Below, one piece after another: positions 34,456-44,030 of a stretch of 64,000 nucleotides of DNA. A model generated the notes under the pieces. It made no database searches. It was not told the DNA's origin and was given only the letters and a program-made list of their open reading frames with translations. Location: positions 434,001 through 498,000 of the forward strand of contig NZ_FMVW01000002.1 of assembly GCF_900102695.1 (NCBI RefSeq), written 5' to 3'. Source of the stretch: Afifella marina DSM 2698. GTDB lineage: Bacteria; Pseudomonadota; Alphaproteobacteria; Rhizobiales; Afifellaceae. Each line of letters begins with the position of its first letter. The stretch's first letter is position 1. Both the position numbers and the translations under genes were made by a program.

Positions 34456-36114
34456 ATGGCGCGCCAGTTCATTTATCATATGTCCGGCCTGTCCAAGGCC
34501 TATTCCGGCGGCAAGAAGGTTTTGGACAACATCCATCTGTCCTTCTACCCGGATGCCAAGATCGGTGTCCTCGGCCCGAACGGCTCGGGTAAATCGAGCC
34601 TCCTGCGCATCATGGCCGGAATCGACAAGGAGTTCACCGGCGAAGCCTGGGCGGCCGACGGCGCACGCGTCGGCTATCTGCCGCAGGAGCCGCAGCTCAA
34701 CCCCGCCAAAGACGTCAAGGGCAACGTGATGGAAGGGGTTGCTGCCAAGCAGGCGATCCTCGACCGCTACAACGAGCTCATGATGAACTATTCCGACGAG
34801 ACGGCGGAAGAGGCGGCAAAGCTTCAAGATCAGATCGATAGCGCCAATCTCTGGGATCTCGATTCAAAGGTCGACATGGCCATGGAGGCGCTGCGCTGCC
34901 CGCCGGGAGATGCCGACGTCAACGTCCTGTCGGGCGGTGAACGCCGCCGCGTGGCGCTGTGCAAGCTGCTCCTGGAAGAGCCCGACCTTCTCCTCCTCGA
35001 CGAGCCGACGAACCATCTCGATGCGGAGACCGTGGCGTGGCTCGAAAAGCATCTGGAGCAATATCCGGGCGCTGTCCTGATCGTCACCCACGACCGCTAC
35101 TTCCTCGACAATGTCACGGGCTGGATTCTCGAGCTCGATCGCGGCCGCGGCATCCCCTACGAGGGCAATTACACGGCCTATCTCGATTCCAAGTCGAAGC
35201 GCATGCAGCAGGAATCGCGCGAGGACGAGGCACGCCAGAAGGTGATCGCCCGCGAGCGCGAATGGATGGGCCGCTCGCCGCAGGCGCGGCAGGCGAAGTC
35301 CAAGGCCCGCATCAAGGCCTATGACGAGCTTCTGAAAGCGAATCAGGAACGCATGGCAAGCCGCGATGCGCAGATCGTTATTCCGCCGGGCCCGCGGCTT
35401 GGTGACGTCGCCATTGAGGCGGAGGGGCTGACGAAAGGCTTCGGCGATCAGCTTCTGATGGAAGACCTCTCCTTCAAGCTGCCTCCGGGTGGCATCGTCG
35501 GCGTCATCGGCCCGAACGGTGCGGGTAAGACGACGCTCTTCCGCATGCTGACGGGGCAGGAGACGCCGGATGCCGGCGAGATCCGTCTCGGCGACACGGC
35601 GATCCTCGGCTATGTCGACCAAAGCCGTGATGACATGGACCCGAATGCGAGCGTCTGGCAGGAGATCTCCGGCGGGGCGGAGGTGATCCAGCTCGGCAAG
35701 CGCGAGATGAATTCGCGCGCCTATGTGGGCGCCTTCAACTTCAAGGGCGGCGATCAGCAGAAGCCGGTCGGCAAGCTCTCCGGCGGTGAGCGCAACCGCG
35801 TGCATCTTGCGAAGATGCTGAAATCGGGCGCCAACATTCTCCTGCTGGATGAGCCGACCAACGATCTCGATACGGAGACGCTTGCGGCACTCGAAGAGGC
35901 GCTCGAAGATTTCGCCGGCTGCGCCGTCGTCATCAGCCATGATCGCATGTTCCTCGACCGGCTCGCGACGCACATCCTCTCCTTCGAAGGCGACAGCCAT
36001 GTCGAATGGTTCGAAGGCAACTTCGAAGCCTATGAAGAGGACAAGAAGCGGCGGCTGGGCACCGACGCCGTCGAAAACCCGCGGCGGATCAAATACAAGC
36101 CGCTGACGCGGTGA
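34456..36114 (+). CDS. ettA: Energy-dependent translational throttle protein EttA
   Basis: A 552-residue ABC-F protein with two ATPase domains (GPNGSGKSSLL and GPNGAGKTTLF; LLLDEPTNHLD and LLLDEPTNDLD). It starts MARQFIYHMSGLSKAYSGGKKVL, and the short arm insert in domain 1 and the length fit EttA (Escherichia coli, 555 residues). EttA binds the ribosomal E site and gates entry into the elongation cycle according to the ATP/ADP ratio. The ATG at 34456 is used; the open frame upstream is not family-like. A strong terminator follows. Confidence 0.95.
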   Translation: MARQFIYHMSGLSKAYSGGKKVLDNIHLSFYPDAKIGVLGPNGSGKSSLLRIMAGIDKEFTGEAWAADGARVGYLPQEPQLNPAKDVKGNVMEGVAAKQAILDRYNELMMNYSDETAEEAAKLQDQIDSANLWDLDSKVDMAMEALRCPPGDADVNVLSGGERRRVALCKLLLEEPDLLLLDEPTNHLDAETVAWLEKHLEQYPGAVLIVTHDRYFLDNVTGWILELDRGRGIPYEGNYTAYLDSKSKRMQQESREDEARQKVIAREREWMGRSPQARQAKSKARIKAYDELLKANQERMASRDAQIVIPPGPRLGDVAIEAEGLTKGFGDQLLMEDLSFKLPPGGIVGVIGPNGAGKTTLFRMLTGQETPDAGEIRLGDTAILGYVDQSRDDMDPNASVWQEISGGAEVIQLGKREMNSRAYVGAFNFKGGDQQKPVGKLSGGERNRVHLAKMLKSGANILLLDEPTNDLDTETLAALEEALEDFAGCAVVISHDRMFLDRLATHILSFEGDSHVEWFEGNFEAYEEDKKRRLGTDAVENPRRIKYKPLTR

Positions 36115-36136
36115 GGATCAGACACGGTTTCGGCTC

Positions 36137-36165
36137 GGGGCGCTTCGGCGCCCCTTGCTTTTTGA
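36137..36165 (+). terminator. Terminator of ettA
   Basis: GGGGCGC and GCGCCCC around a TTCG tetraloop, followed by TTGCTTTTT. It lies 22 bp behind the ettA stop and before the end of the oncoming permease gene. Confidence 0.88.
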
Positions 36166-36174
36166 GGCTTTCGG

Positions 36175-37494
36175 TCAGGCTTTTGTCTCGCACTGTGAGC
36201 CCGTGTGTCGGCGTGGGCCGCGGCGCCAGATGAGGGCCGCTTCCACGAGGATGGCCGTGAGATAGGCGCCGGTGAGCCAGGCTAGGCTCACCTTGTCATC
36301 CTGCCAAGTGTGCCACATCAAGACGACGAAGCTCGCCGCGGCGAGCACGCTGCCTGCGAGCGGCAGGAGCGGCGACATCTTGATCCGCCGCGCGAGGCGA
36401 AAGGCGGCGAGGTTCACCGCCGTGAAGATCACCAAAAAGGTCGCGCTCGCAAAGGTGGAGATGACCTGCAGCGGCGCTGCAAGCGTGAAGGCGATCGCCA
36501 GAACCGTCAGGACGATCAGGGAGACGAAGGGCACCGGACGGGTGCGTTCGCGCATCGAGAAGATTTTCGGCAGGGCATGTTCGCGCGCCATCACCATGGC
36601 AAGACGCGCCGCACCGAAGAGCGTGGCGTTGATGGCCGAGGCGGTGGAGAGGAGGGCGGCGATGCCGATCAGGGTGAAGCCTGCCGCGCCGAGTGTCGGG
36701 CGGGCGGCGACGGCGAGCACGTATTCCTGATCCTTCTGGATCTCCTGAGGCGTCAGATTGCCGAGAGCCGCGATCGCGACGACGACATAGATCGCGGTGG
36801 TGACGAGGATCGCGATGACGATCGCCCGCGGCAGGTTTCGTTCCGGGTTCGCCATTTCATCGACGGCGTTCGGAATGAGTTCGAAGCCTTCATAGGCAAC
36901 GAAAATGAGCGCGATCGCGGCGATCGGCGCTGTGATGCCGAGATTGAAGACCGGCACGAAATGGTCGGCCTTGATGCCGCCCATGGCGACGGCTGCAAAC
37001 AGCGCAAGAATGGCGAGCTTGATCGCGACGACGCCGAGCTCGACGCCGCCGGAGATTTTCGCGCCGACGAGATTGATGGCGAGGAAGAGCCCGAGGACGA
37101 AGGCGCCCAAGGCACCCGGCGCCCAGGCCGGATCGATGGTCTTAGGCAGAAGGCTTGCGCCATATTCGCCGAAGGCGCTCGCATAGAGGGCGAGCGTGCC
37201 GACATAGCCCGCCACCAGCAGCCAGCCCGCAACGCCGGCGATCGCGGGCGCGGCGAACGCCTTCTCGATATAGGTGAAGCTGCCGCCATCATCGCGAAAG
37301 GTGAGGCCGAGACGGGCGTAGGAGAGGCCCGTCAGAAGTGCGATCGCGCCGCCACCTGCGAGGGTTAGCGCAACCGCGTGGCCGGCCGTCGCCATCGCCA
37401 GGCCGAGAACGGCGAAGATGCCACCACCGATCATGCCGCCGATGCCGAGAGCGGTCACCTCGACGAGACTGAGTTTTTCCGATTTTTGCGCCAT
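36175..37494 (-). CDS. APC-superfamily amino acid permease
   Basis: A 439-residue permease with about 12 hydrophobic helices. VTALGIGGMIGGGIFAVLGLAM is the typical first helix of APC transporters, with the unwound GxGxxxGxGIF-type substrate site. FVAYEGFELIPNAVDEMANPERNLPRAI is the family's helix 6 and loop motif. The substrate is unknown; amino acids or amines are likely. No clear operon partner. Confidence 0.85.
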   Translation of the reverse strand: MAQKSEKLSLVEVTALGIGGMIGGGIFAVLGLAMATAGHAVALTLAGGGAIALLTGLSYARLGLTFRDDGGSFTYIEKAFAAPAIAGVAGWLLVAGYVGTLALYASAFGEYGASLLPKTIDPAWAPGALGAFVLGLFLAINLVGAKISGGVELGVVAIKLAILALFAAVAMGGIKADHFVPVFNLGITAPIAAIALIFVAYEGFELIPNAVDEMANPERNLPRAIVIAILVTTAIYVVVAIAALGNLTPQEIQKDQEYVLAVAARPTLGAAGFTLIGIAALLSTASAINATLFGAARLAMVMAREHALPKIFSMRERTRPVPFVSLIVLTVLAIAFTLAAPLQVISTFASATFLVIFTAVNLAAFRLARRIKMSPLLPLAGSVLAAASFVVLMWHTWQDDKVSLAWLTGAYLTAILVEAALIWRRGPRRHTGSQCETKA

Positions 37495-37596
37495 CTTGTC
37501 CGTTTGCCAGCAATTGCAGCTGCTGCGCCCCTCGGCAAGTCGTCGCGCCGGAGGAGGGGAGAGGCAAGGGCCGAGACGGTTTTGACGGCGGCGGTG

Positions 37597-38577
37597 TCAG
37601 TGGCCCGGCAGAACCAGCACTTTCGGGTCGAGCGGCAGGGTGGCGACCGAGACCGTGGTTTCCGCGCTTGGGTTGATCTCGACGGCAAAATCCTCGCCGA
37701 GGCGGGAGAGGAAGCGCTGCAGCGTGCCCATGCCGAAATAATGCATGGGCAGGATGAGGCGAGATTTCAGAACTTTCAGCGTTTCCACGACCGCGTCCTG
37801 GCTCATCGTGTAGGAGCCGTCGACCGCCACCATGACGACGTCGAGCTGGCCGATGATACCGAGATCTTCGGGCGCCAGCACGTGGTGGAGGTGGCCGAGA
37901 TGGCCGATGCAAAGGCCTGCCGTCTCGAAGATGAAGATGGAATTGCCCGCCGTCTCGCGCCCGCCGAAGCTGCGAATGTCGGTCGGCACGTTGCGGATGA
38001 GGACATCGCCGACGGTGAGGTTGTGGTGGGCTTCGCCGCCTTGTGGGTTCCAGCCGCGCAGGACATGGGCGATCGCCGGATCGGGCTGGTCGGTGTAATG
38101 CGAGGAATGGGCGTGGTTCATGGTGACGACGTCCGGCGTCACGCCGCCGGCCCAGCCGTCGTAATCGGTGGCGATCGTCACGCCCTCGGGGCTTTCGATG
38201 AGAAAGGTGGCGTGGCCGACGAAGCGGATCGTCACCTCGCCCTGCTCGGGCGGTCGCAGGGCGAAGGGCTTGCCCTGGACGAGGTGCCGTGCGGGCGCGT
38301 CGAGGCGGCGATAGCTCGCATAGAGCGTGGGTGGAGCGGCTTCTGCGATTGCGAGGCAGCGGCTCGGGGTCTGACGTTCCGTCTGCTCCTGAACGGCCAA
38401 GGGCGCGGCGTTGGCAACTTCGCCAAAGGGGCCGATCGAAGCTGCAAGGCTGATGATGGCAGCAGTGATTGCGCGGACGACGGGGCGGGTAATCGCGCGG
38501 GTGATGGCAGGGGAAGCTGATCCCCTCATCCGCAGCCGGCGGAGTGGCGAAGGCGGCCGCATGCCCATCTCTCCCAT
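37597..38577 (-). CDS. MBL-fold metallo-hydrolase with export signal
   Basis: A 326-residue protein: a long basic N-terminus with a hydrophobic segment ending VANAAP near residue 58 suggests secretion to the periplasm, followed by an UlaG-like metallo-beta-lactamase fold (FVGHATFLIESPEGVTIATDYDGW). The metal motif reads NHAHSSHYTD, so the Asp expected before the last His is Ser. Other metal ligands appear in GHLGHLHH and LPMHYFGMG. Substrate unknown. Later starts (ATG at 38562 or 38529) are possible. Divergent from the OYE gene. Confidence 0.75.
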   Translation of the reverse strand: MGEMGMRPPSPLRRLRMRGSASPAITRAITRPVVRAITAAIISLAASIGPFGEVANAAPLAVQEQTERQTPSRCLAIAEAAPPTLYASYRRLDAPARHLVQGKPFALRPPEQGEVTIRFVGHATFLIESPEGVTIATDYDGWAGGVTPDVVTMNHAHSSHYTDQPDPAIAHVLRGWNPQGGEAHHNLTVGDVLIRNVPTDIRSFGGRETAGNSIFIFETAGLCIGHLGHLHHVLAPEDLGIIGQLDVVMVAVDGSYTMSQDAVVETLKVLKSRLILPMHYFGMGTLQRFLSRLGEDFAVEINPSAETTVSVATLPLDPKVLVLPGH

Positions 38578-38738
38578 CAGGCCTTTATCTGAGGGAGTTT
38601 AGCGGCGGTTGCATGTGGCGCAACGCCGGCTGTGCCATTACACGGCAACTTGACCGAACCGGAACCTTGCGGCCTTGGTTGGGTTCCGCCCTGGCGAGTA
38701 GGGGATAAATCGCGGTAGCCATGTCTGGCGAGATTTTG

Positions 38739-38764
38739 CGTTGCACCTAATTAGATGCGCAACG
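38739..38764. promoter_or_regulatory. Interrupted dyad upstream of the old yellow enzyme gene
   Basis: CGTTGC (38739-38744) and GCAACG (38759-38764) enclose the palindrome CTAATTAG (38747-38754). The element lies 33 bp before the start codon, where a TetR- or HxlR-type repressor could act. No such regulator gene is adjacent. Confidence 0.4.
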
Positions 38765-38796
38765 ACACCCGCCCGCCGTTTTGAAAAGGGAAGTTT

Positions 38797-39903
38797 ATGT
38801 CTGAGACATTGTCCAAGCTCTTTCAGCCGATCGATCTCGGCCCCGTACCGCTTGCCAACCGCATCGTCATGGCGCCGTTGACGCGCAGCCGCGCCGACGA
38901 GAACGATGCCCCGAGGGACTGGCACGTGGAGTATTACCGCCAGCGTGCCTCGGCCGGGCTGATCATCGCGGAAGCGACACAGATCACGCAGCAGGGCAAA
39001 GGCTATGCCTGGACGCCCGGCATCCATTCCGACCTGCAGGTGGAGCGCTGGCGTGCGGTCACTGACGCCGTGCACGACGCGGGCGGCAAGATCGTCCTGC
39101 AATTGTGGCATGTCGGGCGCATCTCGCATCCCGATCTGCAGCCGAACGGTCAGCTTCCGGTCGCACCGTCTCCGCTCAAGCCGAACGTGAAAGCGTTCAC
39201 CGAGGAGGGTTTCAAGGACGCCGTGGAGCCGCGGGCGCTCAGTGCCGATGAGCTGCCGGGCATCGTCGAGGATTACCGTAAGGCCGCCGCGAACGCTCAG
39301 CGTGCCGGTTTCGACGGCGTCGAGATCCATTCCGCCAACGGTTATCTGCTCGACCAGTTTTTGCGCGACAAGACCAACAGGCGCCATGACACCTATGGCG
39401 GTTCGCTCGACAACCGCATGCGTTTTCCGCTGCAGGTGGTCGATGCCGTCGTCGATGTGTGGGGTCCGGAACGGGTCGGCATCCGGATTTCGCCGGTCAG
39501 TCCCGCGAACGACATCGCCGATTCCGATCCGGAGATGCTCTTCCGTGCCTATGTGCGTGAACTCTCCGAAAGACGGCTCGTCTATCTGCACGTCATCGAA
39601 GGCGAGACGCGCGGTGCCCGTCAGCCGGAAGGGCAGTTCGACGTCACCACGTTGAAGCGGGATTTTGACGGCCTCTACATCGGCAACAACGGCTATACGC
39701 GCGAGCTCGCGATTTCAGCCGTCGATGAGGGGAAGGCCGATCTCGTGGCCTTCGGACGGCCGTTCATCTCCAATCCCGACCTTGTGGAGCGGCTCAAGCG
39801 GAATGCCCCGCTCGCCGAGCCGGACCAGGCGACGTTCTATGGCGGCGATGAGCACGGATATACGGACTATCCGACCCTTTCCGCCGAGACGGAATCGGCC
39901 TGA
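38797..39903 (+). CDS. Old yellow enzyme-family ene-reductase (NemA-like)
   Basis: A 368-residue FMN-dependent oxidoreductase. PIDLGPVPLANRIVMAPLTRSRADE is the classical OYE start; FDGVEIHSANGYLLDQFLRDKTNRR carries the His/Asn pair that positions the substrate, and DLVAFGRPFISNPDLVERLK binds the phosphate. It reduces activated double bonds of enals, enones or nitro compounds with NAD(P)H. The physiological substrate is not evident. A dyad upstream suggests regulation. Confidence 0.92.
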   Translation: MSETLSKLFQPIDLGPVPLANRIVMAPLTRSRADENDAPRDWHVEYYRQRASAGLIIAEATQITQQGKGYAWTPGIHSDLQVERWRAVTDAVHDAGGKIVLQLWHVGRISHPDLQPNGQLPVAPSPLKPNVKAFTEEGFKDAVEPRALSADELPGIVEDYRKAAANAQRAGFDGVEIHSANGYLLDQFLRDKTNRRHDTYGGSLDNRMRFPLQVVDAVVDVWGPERVGIRISPVSPANDIADSDPEMLFRAYVRELSERRLVYLHVIEGETRGARQPEGQFDVTTLKRDFDGLYIGNNGYTRELAISAVDEGKADLVAFGRPFISNPDLVERLKRNAPLAEPDQATFYGGDEHGYTDYPTLSAETESA

Positions 39904-40009
39904 GCGAGAGTTTTGATCGATCCGCGCTCCGCTTCTTGAAAAGGCCCACTTCTTGAATCGTTAGAGGGCCGCGCCAGAATGCGGGGCGCGGGAATCACTA
40001 GGAGATCTC

Positions 40010-41191
40010 ATGCGCGCGAAATGTGTATGGACGGCGGCCGTTTTCGGTCTCGTCCTTGCGACGCCGGCCGCCGCTCAGCAATGCGGCGGCGATTTTTCGA
40101 CCTGGCTCAACGGAGTGAAGCAGGAGGCGGCCGCAGCCGGCGTCTCCGATCGGGGCCTGTCCGCCCTTTCCGGTGTGCAATTCGATCGGCGGGTCATTTC
40201 GCGCGATCGCGCGCAGGGCGTATTCACTCAGACGTTTGCCGAGTTCGCGGGCCGTATGGTCAACGATTACCGGCTGAAGAACGGCCGTTCGCTTCTCAAC
40301 AAATATTCTTCGACCTTCTCGCGCATCGAGCAGACATACGGCGTTCCGGGGCCGGTGATTTCGGCGTTCTGGGCACTGGAGACGGATTTCGGCGCCAATC
40401 AGGGCGATTTCGATACGCTCAACGCGCTCGCCACGCTTGCACATGATTGCCGGCGGCCGGAGCTTTTCAGGCCGCAGCTCATCGCCGCCTTGAAGCTCCT
40501 CGATCGCGGCGATCTCGCACGCTCGGAGATGAAGGGTGCCTGGGCGGGTGAGCTCGGCCAGACACAGATCCTTCCTTCCGATTATCTCGCCTCCGGCGTC
40601 GATTTTGACGGCGACGGGCATGTGAACCTGAAGAAGAGCGTGCCGGACGTGCTCGCGACCGCGGGCAATTTCCTGAACCGCCTCGGCTGGCGTGCGAACG
40701 AGCCATGGCTGCAGGAGGTCGTGATTCCGGCCGATCTGCCCTGGGCGGAGGCCGGGCTCTACAACAAAATCCCGGTGAGCAAGTGGGAATCCTGGGGCGT
40801 GAAGGCGCGTTCGGGCAATCTTCCGGGCGGTTCTTTGCCCGCCTCTCTCGTCCTGCCGATGGGACGCAACGGGCCGGCCTTTCTCGCCTATCCGAATTTC
40901 CATGTCTTCCTGGAATGGAACCAGTCGCTCGTCTACGCCACGACCGCGGCCTATCTCGCCACGCGCCTGGACGGCGCGCCGCGCGTCGATATGGGCAATG
41001 CGTCCAGTGGTTTGTCGGGTGCGCAGATGAAGCAGTTGCAGCAGGCGCTTCTCGACAAGGGCTATAAGGTCGGGAAGGTCGACGGCATTCTGGGCGCAAT
41101 GACGCGTGACGCCGTGCGCGCCGAACAGCTGCGGCTCGGCCTGCCGGCCGATGCCTGGCCGACGCAAGAGCTGCTCGCCAAGATTCGCTAG
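40010..41191 (+). CDS. Lytic murein transglycosylase (MltB type)
   Basis: A 393-residue secreted enzyme: signal peptide ending AAAQ (about residue 22), an MltB-type catalytic domain with the acid Glu124 in AFWALETDFGA, and a C-terminal peptidoglycan-binding domain (about residues 333-390, LQQALLDKGYKVGKVDGILGAMTRDAVR). It cleaves the glycan strands of murein to give anhydromuropeptides. The short Cys-containing start of the mature protein is not a clear lipobox. It stands alone behind the OYE gene. Confidence 0.9.
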   Translation: MRAKCVWTAAVFGLVLATPAAAQQCGGDFSTWLNGVKQEAAAAGVSDRGLSALSGVQFDRRVISRDRAQGVFTQTFAEFAGRMVNDYRLKNGRSLLNKYSSTFSRIEQTYGVPGPVISAFWALETDFGANQGDFDTLNALATLAHDCRRPELFRPQLIAALKLLDRGDLARSEMKGAWAGELGQTQILPSDYLASGVDFDGDGHVNLKKSVPDVLATAGNFLNRLGWRANEPWLQEVVIPADLPWAEAGLYNKIPVSKWESWGVKARSGNLPGGSLPASLVLPMGRNGPAFLAYPNFHVFLEWNQSLVYATTAAYLATRLDGAPRVDMGNASSGLSGAQMKQLQQALLDKGYKVGKVDGILGAMTRDAVRAEQLRLGLPADAWPTQELLAKIR

Positions 41192-41265
41192 GCGGCCGAC
41201 GAATAAATGTGTGGGGCTCGGAAACCGACTTCGAGCCCTTACGAGGGTTCGGCCTTCCGAAAGGG

Positions 41266-41832
41266 TCAGGCAAGTCTCATAGACTGAAGATGCGCAAGCG
41301 CCCCTTTCACGTCGTCTGCCAATTCGTCGCTCGGGCGCTCGCCCGACAGGCGGAGAACGGGGGCGGACTGGGTGCTCAACCAGCGCTCGTGCTGCGCGAT
41401 GTTGCGCCCCGTGAAGGTGGGGTCGTCATAGCGTGAAGCCCAATCTCTGAATGCCAGATGCGCTTCGTGCATATCTCCACCTGGCAGAATGCGTGCGCCA
41501 TGTCGTTCAGCTTCGCGCCGATCCAGACGTTGAAGCCGAATGCTGGTGGGCGTCTTCAGGAACACGATGAGATCGACGTGGTCGATCAAGGCATCGCCCC
41601 ATCCGATGAACGAACCCGTCAGGACCCATCCCTGAGATGCGGCTTGCCTCTCCTGGATCAGGCGGACGCGGTCTTCCGGCGGGCGTTTCGTGCTGAAGGG
41701 AGGATCGGTCGGCATCCAGTAGAAGTCGTCGACATCGAGATGGGGAACACCGAACCGCTCGGCCAAGAGAGTGCCGAGCGTTGAAACGCCAGAGCATGAT
41801 GCCCCCGTCAGGTACAATCGCGTTCTATCCAT
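41266..41832 (-). CDS. P-loop nucleotide kinase-like protein with altered Walker A
   Basis: A 188-residue protein resembling adenylate-kinase/shikimate-kinase-like P-loop proteins. The nucleotide loop reads GASCSGVSTLG: the Walker A lysine is replaced by Val. The rest of the fold is there: HLDVDDFYWMPTDPPF near the substrate site, GSFIGWGDALIDHVDLIVFLKTP (Walker B region), and LQRLDRREAERHG as lid. Relatives with Thr in place of the Lys exist, so it may still bind nucleotides. The ATG at 41832 is chosen; the frame extends to 41910. Substrate unknown. Confidence 0.7.
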   Translation of the reverse strand: MDRTRLYLTGASCSGVSTLGTLLAERFGVPHLDVDDFYWMPTDPPFSTKRPPEDRVRLIQERQAASQGWVLTGSFIGWGDALIDHVDLIVFLKTPTSIRLQRLDRREAERHGARILPGGDMHEAHLAFRDWASRYDDPTFTGRNIAQHERWLSTQSAPVLRLSGERPSDELADDVKGALAHLQSMRLA

Positions 41833-42120
41833 CTGACGGTCGTCCTCAACGAAAGGGCGGCTTTTATCGTGGCGGGCGCCAGTGCTCAATTCAGGACAGG
41901 CCCGCATCATTCACGGTCGGACGAACAACCGCAGGCTTTGGTCTCGGAAGGCGTTGATCGCAGCTTCTGCCGTGCTATTGCGTAAAATCTTGAAAATCGA
42001 ACTCTTTGGCAGGACGTTCGATGTGCCCGCCTTGGGGGGCGGCGGCAAATTTGCCGGCATCGGGTCTGCCACGGGGCAATGAGGCAGATTTCCTTTCTCT
42101 CAATCTTGAAAGGCGTTCAT

Positions 42121-43098
42121 ATGCAGACCTTCAAAGCTCTTGCTTTGGCCGCGCTTGCACTCGGCATTGCCGGCGCAGCGACCGTCGATGAATCCAAGGC
42201 GCAGGACACGAAGACCGTCGCGATCACCTATATCGTCGAGCATCCGGCTCTCGACGCCGTGCGCAAGGGCATAATCGAAGGCCTCGCAGAGCGCGGCTAC
42301 AAGGAAGGTGAAAACCTCAAGATCGTGTCGCGCTCGGCTCAGGGCAATATGGCGACGCAGGCGCAGATCGCATCGGAATTCGCCGGGCTTGAGCCCGATC
42401 TCGCCGTCGGGATTTCCACCCCCTCCGCCCAGGCCGTCAAACACGCGCTCAAGAACACTCCGGTGATCTTTGCAGCCGTCACCGATCCGGTCGGTGCGGG
42501 CCTTGTGGAAAGTCGCGAAAAGCCGGGCGGTCTCGTCACCGGGACGAGCGACCAGCAGCCCTACGAGCCGATGCTCGAGCTCATCAAAGAGCTGATGCCG
42601 GACGCCAAGAAACTCGGTGTCATCTACAATCCCGGCGAAGCCAATGCGGCCAAGCAGGTGGAAGACCTGAAGACCGCGGTCGAGCCTTTCGGGATGACGC
42701 TCGTGGAGGCGCCTGCGGCGCAGTCGACCCTCGTTGCCGATGCCGCACGCAGCCTCGTCGGACGGGCCGACGCCGTGCTTCTGCCGGTCGACAACACCGT
42801 CGTCTCCGTGCTTGAAGGCGTCGTCATGGTCGGCGAACGCGCCGGTCTGCCGGTGTTTGCCTCCGACGTCGATTCCGTCAATCGCGGCGCCCTCGCAGCC
42901 CTCGGCTTCGATTATTACAAGATGGGTGTCCTCTCCGGCGAAATGGCGGCCGACATCCTGGACGGCAAATCGCCGGCCGATATCCCGGTTGCCGTGTCCG
43001 ACAGCCAGGATCTTTATCTCAACGTCAGTTCGGCCGAGAAGATGGGCGTCACCATTCCTGACGACATGCTTGCCAAGGCGAAGAAGGTCGTTCGCTAA
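42121..43098 (+). CDS. ABC transporter substrate-binding protein (TrpX-like)
   Basis: A 325-residue periplasmic binding protein with a signal peptide (residues 1-27, ending DESKA). VAITYIVEHPALDAVRKGIIEGLAERGY is the typical start of this family; GLVTGTSDQQPYEPMLELIKEL and PVFASDVDSVNRGALAALGFDYY are further motifs. Relatives in Gram-positive bacteria bind tryptophan or other aromatic amino acids, but the ligand here is not determined. First gene of a three-gene importer operon; the permease starts two bases after its stop. Confidence 0.88.
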   Translation: MQTFKALALAALALGIAGAATVDESKAQDTKTVAITYIVEHPALDAVRKGIIEGLAERGYKEGENLKIVSRSAQGNMATQAQIASEFAGLEPDLAVGISTPSAQAVKHALKNTPVIFAAVTDPVGAGLVESREKPGGLVTGTSDQQPYEPMLELIKELMPDAKKLGVIYNPGEANAAKQVEDLKTAVEPFGMTLVEAPAAQSTLVADAARSLVGRADAVLLPVDNTVVSVLEGVVMVGERAGLPVFASDVDSVNRGALAALGFDYYKMGVLSGEMAADILDGKSPADIPVAVSDSQDLYLNVSSAEKMGVTIPDDMLAKAKKVVR

Positions 43099-43100
43099 TT

Positions 43101-44030
43101 ATGAGCCTTTTCGCCTTTGCTGGCGCCCTTGAATCGGGACTTCTGTTTTCGCTCGTCGCGCTCGGGGTGTTTCTCTCGTTCCGCGTGCTCGACTTCCCCG
43201 ATTTGACGGTCGACGGCAGTTTTCCGCTCGGAGCGGCGGTTGCGGCTGCCGCTCTCGCTTCCGGTGTCGATCCGTTTCTTGCAACCGGGCTTGCGATCGT
43301 CGCGGGCTGGGGGGCAGGGCTCGTGACAGCGCTTCTCAACGTGCGCTTCGGCATCATGAACCTTCTGTCCGGCATTCTGACGATGGTGGCGCTTTTCTCC
43401 ATCAATCTCAGGATCATGGGTGGGCCGAACGTGCCCCTCTACAACGTCGATACGGTTTTCGACGTGGCCCAATCCTGGTTCAATTTCGGGCTTTGGACGA
43501 ATACGGTCCTGATTGCGATCGTGGCCTTCGCGGCCAAGTTCCTCGTCGATTGGTTCTTGAAGACCGAACTGGGGCTCGCCTTGCGTGCGTCCGGTGAGAA
43601 TCCGGCCATGGCGGAGGCGCAGGGCATTGCGGTCGGGCGCATGGCGCTCGTCGGCATGGCGATCAGCAACGGTCTCGTCGCGCTTGCCGGCGCCTTGTTT
43701 GCGCAGCTTCAGGGCGTGGCGGACGTCTCCATGGGTATCGGCACGATCGTGACCGGGCTTGCCGCCCTCATCATCGGCGAGGCGATCCTCGGCCGGCGCA
43801 TGGTGTTCGTCGCCACGCTCGGCTGTATTGTCGGTGCGCTCGTCTATCGTCTCTTCATCGCCCTGTCGCTCAGTGCCGGCTTCATCGGCATCCAGCCGCA
43901 GGACCTCAATCTCGTGACGGCGATCGTCGTTGCGATCGCGGTCGTCCTGTCCAAGGGCCGCGCGCAAAGAAACCGTCGCAGGGCCGGCATGACGCCGCGC
44001 CGTGCGCCCGCCGCCAAGAGGGCCGGCTGA
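43101..44030 (+). CDS. ABC transporter permease (TrpY-like)
   Basis: A 309-residue permease with about eight to nine membrane helices, related to the branched-chain amino acid permease fold. FRVLDFPDLTVDGSFPLGAAVAA is the family's best motif; GLALRASGENPAMAEAQGI contains the EAA-like coupling helix. It forms the channel of the importer between the binding protein and the ATPase. The stop overlaps the next start (TGATG). Confidence 0.88.
   Translation: MSLFAFAGALESGLLFSLVALGVFLSFRVLDFPDLTVDGSFPLGAAVAAAALASGVDPFLATGLAIVAGWGAGLVTALLNVRFGIMNLLSGILTMVALFSINLRIMGGPNVPLYNVDTVFDVAQSWFNFGLWTNTVLIAIVAFAAKFLVDWFLKTELGLALRASGENPAMAEAQGIAVGRMALVGMAISNGLVALAGALFAQLQGVADVSMGIGTIVTGLAALIIGEAILGRRMVFVATLGCIVGALVYRLFIALSLSAGFIGIQPQDLNLVTAIVVAIAVVLSKGRAQRNRRRAGMTPRRAPAAKRAG

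Noticed and set aside
41900-42120. Riboswitch or T-box upstream of the TrpXYZ-like operon
   Set aside because: Several short GC stems can be drawn, but none matches a known riboswitch core.
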